NCBI RefSeq assembly: GCF_026319305.1
Contig: NZ_JAPDMV010000001.1
Span: 57,310 to 121,309 of the forward strand
Length of the DNA: 64,000 nucleotides
Direction of reading: 5' to 3'
From: Methylophaga sp. OBS4
Lineage (GTDB): Bacteria; Pseudomonadota; Gammaproteobacteria; Nitrosococcales; Methylophagaceae
Every line of letters starts with the position of its first letter. The stretch's first letter is position 1. The notes beneath the pieces are model-generated. The model searched no databases, had not been told where the DNA came from, and saw nothing but the letters and a program-made list of their open reading frames with translations. A program made the position numbers and the translations under genes. Positions 56,762-64,000 of this stretch are shown here, piece after piece.

Positions 56762-57166
56762 TTATTTGGCTTTTTCAGGTTTGACTTCACCAATTGCTCC
56801 ATCAGCACGGGCCTTAAGATAGCTGTAGATATATTCGCGGCCTTCCATGACACCGGGGTTGGCTTTCCATGCCGGCATACTGCCGATAGTGCCTGTTTTA
56901 CCGTCTGCTACGGTGGTCATGAATTCATCTCGACTAATTTTATTCAGGCTTTGAGCCAGATTAGGTCCGGCCAGACCCTGGCCGTAGGTGCCATGGCAGC
57001 GGGCGCACCAGTTACGGTAAAGTTTGAAGCCTTTATAACTGTCTGCATCAAGCTGATTCCCATTAGTCACCGTATAGGGGCGTTCCTGTGCCTGCAGCGG
57101 CAGACTGGTCATCAGACCCGTAGCTGACAGACACAGCATGACTGTCATTAATTCACGTAATTTCAT
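56762..57166 (-). CDS. Periplasmic c-type cytochrome
   Basis: 134 residues. A signal peptide (ending LQA) is followed by one heme site CARCHGTYGQGLAGPNL, with an axial Met probably in GSMPAWK. The style resembles small soluble cytochromes of methylotrophs that accept electrons from dehydrogenases, but no dehydrogenase is adjacent. AGAGGAATTGAA precedes ATG 57166. It lies 11 bases downstream of the glycine-zipper gene. Confidence 0.82.
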   Translation of the reverse strand: MKLRELMTVMLCLSATGLMTSLPLQAQERPYTVTNGNQLDADSYKGFKLYRNWCARCHGTYGQGLAGPNLAQSLNKISRDEFMTTVADGKTGTIGSMPAWKANPGVMEGREYIYSYLKARADGAIGEVKPEKAK

Positions 57167-57177
57167 TTCAATTCCTC

Positions 57178-57723
57178 TTAATAATAGCGATGGTGACGTG
57201 GCTCTACGTGAACATCAACCGGAATAAATTTACCCGGATGATGATCCATGTGAGTAGTGTAGGTTTGACCGTGATAACGATAAGTTACACGGTAGCCATC
57301 AATGCGGCGTTCATGATGATGGGATTCAGTGACCCTGCAACGCTCTTCATAGCGCGCGTGATAACTATCACGATTGCCAACATCACGGCCGACAGAGCCT
57401 CCCAGCAGGGTACCGGCAACGGTCATGGCTGTTTTACCGCCACCACTGCCAAACTGATTACCGATTACACCGCCAATAATGCCACCGGCTATGGTACTGG
57501 TGTATGAGCCGGAACCACGTCTGTAAGCAGGTTCATCCCAGCACTCGCGGTGTGGTGTAGTCACATGCACTGTGCTATAGATAGGTTCGACATGAGTGAC
57601 ACGTGCTTTTTCATAACGATCATAATCGTGATGGTCACGATAATAACGATCACCGGCCATCGCACCGGCTGATACCAGCGTAAGCGCGGTGGCCAGCGTT
57701 AATGTTTTGATCACGTTTTTCAT
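57178..57723 (-). CDS. Secreted glycine-zipper protein
   Basis: 181 residues. A signal peptide (ending AMA) is followed by His/Tyr-rich sequence and a glycine-zipper segment (STIAGGIIGGVIGNQFGSGGGKTAMTVAGTLLGGSVGRDVG, about residues 75-115). The tail is His/Tyr-rich (HHHERRIDGYRVTYRYHGQ). It is probably an envelope protein. GAGGAG precedes ATG 57723. The cytochrome gene follows in the same direction. Confidence 0.82.
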   Translation of the reverse strand: MKNVIKTLTLATALTLVSAGAMAGDRYYRDHHDYDRYEKARVTHVEPIYSTVHVTTPHRECWDEPAYRRGSGSYTSTIAGGIIGGVIGNQFGSGGGKTAMTVAGTLLGGSVGRDVGNRDSYHARYEERCRVTESHHHERRIDGYRVTYRYHGQTYTTHMDHHPGKFIPVDVHVEPRHHRYY

Positions 57724-57940
57724 GACAGCTCTCCTCTTTTGTTAGCTGTTGACTGCAGATTAGCAGAGCTAAACTGAACCAAAACTGAATGACTTGATAC
57801 ATTTGTTAGCTGATTTTCGATGTATCTGAGAAATAATGTGAACCAGTCGACATTTTTTCATTCATCGCTATCTGCATTAACTGCTACACTGTGATGTAGT
57901 TCACAATTACGAAAAAACGGAAATATATTCAGGAGCGAAT

Positions 57941-60289
57941 TTGAACACGGCTTTTAGCATGAATAGGGATTCTCGTGCTGTCGATCAACAACAGATTGAC
58001 AAGATGCGATTGCAAATTTTGTTGCAGCAAGGCCTGACCGCCATCCTGACCAATATCAGCATCAGTAGTATCACTGCAGTTGTACTCTATCCGCTCATCT
58101 CTTCGATGTTCGTTATCATCTGGGTTTCGCTATCAATGGTAGTGAATCTCCTGCGTTTGCTGCTATTACAACGACTGAAATTAAAGCTGGCAGGCAATCC
58201 TTCTGCCGATGCGGTACGTTTTTATGAAAATAGCTATGCATTTGCTTTATTAATAAGCGGCGGTATTTGGGGCATGCTGGGTTGGCAGTTTGACCCAACA
58301 CTGCCGCTGACACAGCAGCTCATTATTCCACTGGTCGTGGCGGGCATGTCTGCCGGATCAGTGTTTTCTCATCTCAGCAGTATCCGCAGTTTCTGCGCTT
58401 TTGTGATGCCGATGATCCTGCCGGTAGCTATCGGCATTTTCCTTGCCGGGTTGGAGTGGGAGGCATTAACGACTTTTGTCTATCTCATATCAATATCGAT
58501 CCTGGTTAACAATCTGCATCACCGTCTGATCGATAGTCTCGGACTTCGACATGAAAACAGCAGGTTGGTGGCTGATTTAACTGATATCAATAAAGAACAA
58601 TCGGTCCTGTTGAGACAACTGCAGGAAAAAGAAAATTTTCTGCTGCATACCTTTGAGGAAGCCGGTGTGCCCATGTTGCTGATCGATAGGGAACACCAGA
58701 TTCTTGATGTAAATAAAGCGGCTTGCGAGCTGTTTGGTTACTGCAAGAAGGAAATGCAGTCTTTGCGTTCCATTGAGTTGTTACACGAAGATGTTCCCCG
58801 TAATGTGAGCCCATATTTTGACGAATTGCTGAGCGGAAAGATCGATCAGTACAAAATCACCAGACGGTTCGCGAGCAGAAGCGGTAAAACCTTATGGCTG
58901 TTATCTACACTTTCTGCGGTAAGAAATGATGAAAGTGAGGTGGACTATGTAGTCATGCAGTCACAGGATATTACCCAGGAATATGTATTAAGTCAGAATC
59001 TGCAATATCAGGCGCAGCATGATGCGTTGACGGGATTGCCCAACCGTATTGCCCTGGAAGACCGGTTGCAGGAAGTGCTGCAACAGCAAGATGATGAACA
59101 TGTGTTTTGTTATCTGGATCTTGATCAGTTCAAGGTTATTAACGATACCTGCGGTCACATCGCCGGTGATGCGTTGCTATGTCAAATCAGCGATATATTG
59201 AAAACATCGTTGCGACAGTCGGACATGCTGGCGCGCTTCAGCGGCGATGAGTTTGCAGTGTTAATGCCTAACTGCTCATTAGCCAGAGCAAGAGAGTTGC
59301 TCGATCAGGTTTTGAGTAACATTCGCAACTTTACCTTTGAGTATGAAAGTCACAGGTTCAAAGTCAGTGCCAGCTTCGGGCTGGTTGCCATTAAGTATGA
59401 CAGTTCATTGATCGATGTATTAAAACAAGCTGACAGTGCTTGCTATGCCGCCAAAGAGGCAGGACGTGACCGGGTGCATGTATATAGCGCCGATGATATA
59501 CATCTGGTTCAGCGTAATGGCGAAATGCTATGGGTTTCACGTATTCAGCAGGCGCTGGCACAGCAGAAATTGCTGCTGTACAGTCAGCCGATTATTGCCA
59601 CCCATCCGAGTAATAAATCCTGGCCACATTACGAATTGCTGATCAGGATGCAAGACGATGATGGCGGCATTATTGCGCCGGGCAATTTCCTGCCGGCAGC
59701 GGAACGTTACAATCTGGCTGCTGCGATTGATATGTGGACTGTCGAACATGTGTTATCCCGCCTGCACCAGGCACGCAAGCAGGGGCGGGACATTCGAGGC
59801 ATTTATGCCATTAATTTGTCGGGCCAGTCTCTGGGCGATAGCCGTTTTTACGAAAAGATTATTACCATGATTCAGGCCGAGGCTTTGGCCGAGTCGGATG
59901 CGGTGTTATGTTTCGAAATTACTGAAACCGCAGCCATCACCAATATGCGTTCAGCGCTGCTTTTTATCAGTGAGCTGCGCAAAGTTGGTTGCTTGTTTGC
60001 GCTGGATGATTTTGGCAGTGGTCTGTCATCTTTTGCCTATCTCAAGCAATTGCCCATCGATTATCTGAAAATTGACGGTATGTTTGTCAAAGACTGCATC
60101 AGCAATACGGTCAATCTTGAGATTATCAATTCAATCAACGGTATTGGTCAGGTAATGGGGCTGAAAACTGTTGCCGAATTTGTTGAAGATAATAAGACGC
60201 TGGCAATGATGAAACAGCTGGGTATTGATTATGTTCAGGGTTTCCATTTGGGGAAACCGGAACCCTGGTCTATACCCAATCAACCTTAA
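57941..60289 (+). CDS. Membrane PAS-GGDEF-EAL cyclic-di-GMP protein
   Basis: 782 residues. Membrane helices occupy about residues 35-190, then a PAS domain (residues 230-345), a diguanylate cyclase domain with SGDEF (about 432-436) in place of GGDEF, and an EAL domain with YELLIRM near 563 and LDDFGSGLSSFAYLK near 688. The EAL catalytic residues look intact; the SGDEF variant may still be active. TTG 57941 is used because AGGAG lies just before it; ATG 57959 has no site. It probably adjusts cyclic-di-GMP in response to a PAS-sensed signal. Confidence 0.93.
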   Translation: MNTAFSMNRDSRAVDQQQIDKMRLQILLQQGLTAILTNISISSITAVVLYPLISSMFVIIWVSLSMVVNLLRLLLLQRLKLKLAGNPSADAVRFYENSYAFALLISGGIWGMLGWQFDPTLPLTQQLIIPLVVAGMSAGSVFSHLSSIRSFCAFVMPMILPVAIGIFLAGLEWEALTTFVYLISISILVNNLHHRLIDSLGLRHENSRLVADLTDINKEQSVLLRQLQEKENFLLHTFEEAGVPMLLIDREHQILDVNKAACELFGYCKKEMQSLRSIELLHEDVPRNVSPYFDELLSGKIDQYKITRRFASRSGKTLWLLSTLSAVRNDESEVDYVVMQSQDITQEYVLSQNLQYQAQHDALTGLPNRIALEDRLQEVLQQQDDEHVFCYLDLDQFKVINDTCGHIAGDALLCQISDILKTSLRQSDMLARFSGDEFAVLMPNCSLARARELLDQVLSNIRNFTFEYESHRFKVSASFGLVAIKYDSSLIDVLKQADSACYAAKEAGRDRVHVYSADDIHLVQRNGEMLWVSRIQQALAQQKLLLYSQPIIATHPSNKSWPHYELLIRMQDDDGGIIAPGNFLPAAERYNLAAAIDMWTVEHVLSRLHQARKQGRDIRGIYAINLSGQSLGDSRFYEKIITMIQAEALAESDAVLCFEITETAAITNMRSALLFISELRKVGCLFALDDFGSGLSSFAYLKQLPIDYLKIDGMFVKDCISNTVNLEIINSINGIGQVMGLKTVAEFVEDNKTLAMMKQLGIDYVQGFHLGKPEPWSIPNQP

Positions 60290-60428
60290 AATTCATGTTT
60301 TCAGAGCCATCGCAGCGTTTCCAATGCAAGGTTGTTGCGTAGGCAATGGTGATTCCCTTGTCAAGCACCATAACGCCGCATGGAGCGCTTTTATCTACCA
60401 CTGAAATCGTGCGTTTTAAGGTTGATAA

Positions 60429-63400
60429 TCAGCAGCTTTGCCACTGTTTTTCCAGACGTTTGGCTGAAACAGGGTAGGCGGTTTTTAATTCCTGAGCGAA
60501 TACTGAAATCCGGAATTCCTCCAGCATCCAGCGGTAAGTTTTGAATTCCTCTGTCTGCAACTTGTCAGCCTTGCTGGTGAAGCGCTGCCAGTGGGGCATC
60601 ACCTCGGCCATACGTTGTTTGTCTTTCAGCGGATCAGTGAGCAGTTTATCCAGACGGATCCCGGCGGCCTGGCAATAAACCGGCAAGCGTTCCAGGGCAT
60701 CATCCGGCGTATCATGCACAAACCCCTGATATATCAGATAACCGAGCTGTTCACGGATATCACTGATGGCATTAATGGCTGTCAGGGGTATCTTGCCGCC
60801 CAGCCGTTTAGCAATTGCATGATATTCGGCCAGGGGGCTGGCAATACTCAGTGCCAGATCAGAAGCGATTTTAATCAACTCACTGCGTTTTTCATTAAGC
60901 CGTTGTTCAAACTGTTGTCGGTTTCTGACTGCCGGCTGACCAAGCAGGAAACAGCGGTCAAAGGCGACATGGATCAGGTCCGTTTTCAGCTGTTCACAGG
61001 GCGTCATCTCGGTATCGGCTTGATTCCGCTCAAACGGCGATGGCGGCACATTGGCATAGTGCAGACACATTTGCTGAATGCCCGGCAGGTTTCGAGATAA
61101 ATATTTCACCGCATCCACCTGGGCCAACATGAACAAACGACGCAGCCCCAGATGCGTCAGGCTACGGGCCTGGCCGGCTGTATCCATCAGGGTCAGATCA
61201 ACACTGTCACCTTTATCGACCAGTGCCGGATAAGCGGTCATTTGCAAGCCATTCTGCTCTAATGTGATGTGTTCAGGTAAGTCATTAAATGACCAGCCGG
61301 TCAGGCCCCGCTGTTCATATTCACTGTCGGGTATCTGCCGGAAACTGGCAGCAGCCTGTTTGGCCCAGTCCTGCTTGAGTTGTTCCAGGTCGCGGCTTTC
61401 AGCCAGAAGTTTGCCGCTATCATCCACCAGCCGGAAATTCATTTGCAGATATAGCGGCAGCTCTTCAGTTCGCCAGTCATTGGCTGCAATTTCAACGCCG
61501 GTCAGCTTCCGAAGTTGTTCGCTCAAAGCTGCTAATAAATCACCTGACTCCGGCGACAGATGTTGCAGACATTGATCAGCATACTGAGGCACCGGAATAA
61601 AATGACGCCGTAAGGATTTGGGCAGGGCTTTGATCAGAAAAATGATTTTGTCGCGCAACAAACCCGGCACCAGCCACTGATAGCGTTGCGGGTTGGTCTG
61701 ATTGAGCAGTGACAACGGAATAGTCTGGGTAATACCGTCATACTGCTTGCCCGGCTCGAAATGATATTCCAGCGGCAGCGGCACCCGGTTGATCAGCATC
61801 TGATCCGGATAATTATCTACGGTGACTTGTTCCGCCTGATGCTGCATCAATTGTTCACGGCTTAGAAACAGCAGCTTGGCATCTTTTTTCTCTGCCTGTT
61901 TACGCCACTTCTCAAAACCGGCACCGTTGATGATGTCAGCAGGTATCCGCGCGCGATAAAAGTCGAACAGAATATCTTCATCGACTAACACATCGCGGCG
62001 GCGTGATTTTTGTTCCAGCAACTCGATATCGTGGATTAACTGCAGGTTATGGCGGAAAAAAAGCGCTTTATTATGCCAGTCGCCGTTAACTAAAGCTTCG
62101 CGGATAAATATTTCATTGGACAGTGGCGGATCTATCGGTCCGTAATGTATCCGCCGGCGGGTCACAACCGGCAAGCCGTAGAGTGAAACCGACTCAAAAG
62201 CGACAACCTGAGCGGCTTTCTTTTCCCAGTGTGGATCGCTGTATTGGCGTTTTATCAAGTCACCCGCAACCGGTTCAATCCATTCCGGCTCGATCTTGGC
62301 TACGATACGGGCATACAAACGTCCAGTTTCTACCAGTTCTGCCGCCATCAACCATTTGGGACCTTTTTTATGCAGGGAAGAACCGGGGAAGATTTGTAAC
62401 TTCAGGTTACGCGCGCCGGTGTATTCAAATTTATCGGTTTTAACGGCGATATGACTGAGTAAACCGCTCAGCAAGGCTTGATGAATTTCTTCATAACCGG
62501 CTGCCACCTGATTTGGTTTCAGGCCCAGTTGTGAAACCTGTACATGCAATTGCTGATGAATATCATGCCACTCACGCAGCCGCAGAAATGACAGGAAGTT
62601 GTCACGGCAGAATTTACGCAGCTTGTTCTGACTTAAATGTTTTTTCTTGTCGTGATACAGGGCCCACAATTTGAGAAAACCGAGAAAATCCGAGCGCTCG
62701 TCTTTATATTTTGCATGCGCTTCATCGGCTGCCTGTTGTTTGTCCATCGGTCTTTCCCGCGGATCCTGAATACTCAACGCACTGGCAATAACCAGCACTT
62801 CGGTGACACTGTTTTTATCACCTGCGGCCAGAATCATGCGGGCAATGCGTGGATCAATAGGCAATTTCGCCAGCTGTCTGCCGATTACAGTAATCTGGCG
62901 GCGTTTATCAACAGCACCCAGTTCTTCCAGCAACCGGTAGCCATCATTGATCATCTTCTGGGGTGGCGGATTGATAAACGGGAATTTAGCCGGATCGCCC
63001 AGTTTGAGGGCCGACATTTGCAAAATCACCGAGGCCAGATTGGTTCGCAGGATCTCAGGATCAGTAAAGGCCGGACGATTATTAAAATCCTCCTGGTCAT
63101 AAAGGCGAATACAAATACCCGCGGCAACACGACCACAGCGACCTGCACGTTGGTTGGCACTGGATTGTGAAATTTTCTCAATGGGCAGCCGTTGAACTTT
63201 ATTCCGTACACTATAGCGACTGATACGGGCATTACCCGGATCGACGACGTAGCGGATGCCGGGCACGGTAAGCGAGGTCTCGGCGACATTGGTAGCCAAA
63301 ATAATTCTGCGTTGACCTCCGGTTTTGAAAACCCGGTTTTGCTCAGCAGCAGATTGGCGGGCAAATAAAGGCAGAATTTCAGTCTGAGGCGGGTGATGTT

Positions 63401-64000
63401 TACGCAAGGCTTCCGATACATCACGGATATCTCGCTCACCGGCCAGGAAAATTAATACATCGCCCGGTCCTTCGCGGCATAACTCATCCACCGCGGCCAC
63501 AATGCCTTGCACCATGTCGTAATCGGGTGAATCTTCATCAGCGGTCAGCAGGGGACGGTAGCGGGTTTCTACCGGATAGGTACGGCCGCTGACTTCGATA
63601 ACAGGGGCATTATCAAAATGGCGGGAAAACCGCTCGGTATCAATCGTCGCCGAGGTGATGATGACTTTCAGATCGGGGCGTTTGGGTAATAGCTGTTTCA
63701 GATAGCCGAGCAGGAAGTCGATATTCAGGCTGCGTTCGTGCGCCTCATCAATGATCAATGTGTCATATTGGTTAAGAAAGTTATCGTTCTGGGTTTCGGC
63801 CAGTAAAATGCCGTCGGTCATCAATTTGATATAGCTGCGATCGGCGTTGACTTGATCATGAAAACGGACTTTGTAGCCGACCACCTGGCCGATTTCGGAG
63901 TTGAGTTCTTCCGCAATGCGGGTAGCCACTGTTCTGGCCGCAATACGTCTGGGCTGGGTATGACCAATCAGTCCGGTTACCCCTCGGCCCAATTCCAGAC
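60429..64000 (-). CDS. hrpA: HrpA-type DEAH-box RNA helicase, partial
   Basis: The C-terminal portion of about 1187 residues is visible; the gene reads leftward and continues past the right edge, so the Walker A motif is not seen. Visible helicase motifs are DEAHERSLNIDFLLG, SATIDTERF, VAETSLTVPGIRYVVD and QRAGRCGRVAAG. Full-length HrpA is about 1300 residues, so about 110 are missing. It is an ATP-dependent RNA helicase linked to rescue of stalled ribosomes. The gene converges on the GGDEF/EAL gene. Confidence 0.95.
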   Translation of the reverse strand, partial: LELGRGVTGLIGHTQPRRIAARTVATRIAEELNSEIGQVVGYKVRFHDQVNADRSYIKLMTDGILLAETQNDNFLNQYDTLIIDEAHERSLNIDFLLGYLKQLLPKRPDLKVIITSATIDTERFSRHFDNAPVIEVSGRTYPVETRYRPLLTADEDSPDYDMVQGIVAAVDELCREGPGDVLIFLAGERDIRDVSEALRKHHPPQTEILPLFARQSAAEQNRVFKTGGQRRIILATNVAETSLTVPGIRYVVDPGNARISRYSVRNKVQRLPIEKISQSSANQRAGRCGRVAAGICIRLYDQEDFNNRPAFTDPEILRTNLASVILQMSALKLGDPAKFPFINPPPQKMINDGYRLLEELGAVDKRRQITVIGRQLAKLPIDPRIARMILAAGDKNSVTEVLVIASALSIQDPRERPMDKQQAADEAHAKYKDERSDFLGFLKLWALYHDKKKHLSQNKLRKFCRDNFLSFLRLREWHDIHQQLHVQVSQLGLKPNQVAAGYEEIHQALLSGLLSHIAVKTDKFEYTGARNLKLQIFPGSSLHKKGPKWLMAAELVETGRLYARIVAKIEPEWIEPVAGDLIKRQYSDPHWEKKAAQVVAFESVSLYGLPVVTRRRIHYGPIDPPLSNEIFIREALVNGDWHNKALFFRHNLQLIHDIELLEQKSRRRDVLVDEDILFDFYRARIPADIINGAGFEKWRKQAEKKDAKLLFLSREQLMQHQAEQVTVDNYPDQMLINRVPLPLEYHFEPGKQYDGITQTIPLSLLNQTNPQRYQWLVPGLLRDKIIFLIKALPKSLRRHFIPVPQYADQCLQHLSPESGDLLAALSEQLRKLTGVEIAANDWRTEELPLYLQMNFRLVDDSGKLLAESRDLEQLKQDWAKQAAASFRQIPDSEYEQRGLTGWSFNDLPEHITLEQNGLQMTAYPALVDKGDSVDLTLMDTAGQARSLTHLGLRRLFMLAQVDAVKYLSRNLPGIQQMCLHYANVPPSPFERNQADTEMTPCEQLKTDLIHVAFDRCFLLGQPAVRNRQQFEQRLNEKRSELIKIASDLALSIASPLAEYHAIAKRLGGKIPLTAINAISDIREQLGYLIYQGFVHDTPDDALERLPVYCQAAGIRLDKLLTDPLKDKQRMAEVMPHWQRFTSKADKLQTEEFKTYRWMLEEFRISVFAQELKTAYPVSAKRLEKQWQSC

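Overview
The window reads as a chromosomal segment of a gammaproteobacterium. The housekeeping genes are the usual gammaproteobacterial set in familiar pairings: dksA, tamA-tamB, zipA-ligA, cysZ, queF, darP (yjgA), hslR, a mazG-type gene, acs and hrpA. A methanol-metabolism-like c-type cytochrome, an acs/aldehyde dehydrogenase pair and several orphan membrane proteins would suit an aquatic methylotroph such as a Methylophaga relative, but that is a weak inference. No rRNA, tRNA or CRISPR array was seen.

Layout. (1) 1-11.6 kb is a metal-handling island: a Cus-type RND operon (CusA cut by the left edge), two small secreted proteins, DUF5676 and DUF2933 membrane proteins, a methyltransferase, a lycopene-cyclase-domain protein with a broken copy of its own 3' end nearby, and a mer-like operon (GDCCVxC protein, MerT-like, MerP-like, outer-membrane-like protein) divergent from a MerR regulator. 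Two short elements with terminal inverted repeats sit inside that operon. (2) 11.8-19.6 kb holds an Ada-C-terminal methyltransferase, two coupled J-domain/TerB-like genes, a half-length MazG, hslR, acs, an ExaC/AldB-type aldehyde dehydrogenase and its divergent AraC regulator. (3) 19.8-25.9 kb is a Czc-type divalent-cation RND operon. (4) 26.1-34.4 kb carries tamAB, dksA, a HAD phosphatase and an aminotransferase. (5) 34.4-38.0 kb is the most unusual region: an array of integron-type gene cassettes bounded by recognisable attC sites with no integrase in view. It carries a TIR-domain protein, small membrane proteins (one split by an in-frame TGA) and a RibD/DHFR-like reductase, followed by a short CDF transporter. 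(6) 39-46.7 kb has a Fur-boxed FecA-like receptor, a DUF4124-glutaredoxin protein, a large secreted orphan, a hemolysin-III-like protein with a structured leader, an AGCS symporter and a Bfd-like ferredoxin. (7) 46.7-64 kb has cysZ, a sugar kinase, queF, zipA-ligA-trpD2-yjbQ-darP, a PhoPQ-like two-component operon with a PepSY protein, a cytochrome c, a glycine-zipper protein, a GGDEF/EAL protein and hrpA (cut by the right edge).

How the genes work together. Two tripartite RND pumps (monovalent Cus-like and divalent Czc-like), a mer-like uptake/binding operon, a CDF exporter and several His/Cys/Met-rich small proteins suggest a strain adapted to metal stress. The cassette array is a separate, recently mobile layer. 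Its TIR protein is the best candidate for a defence function.
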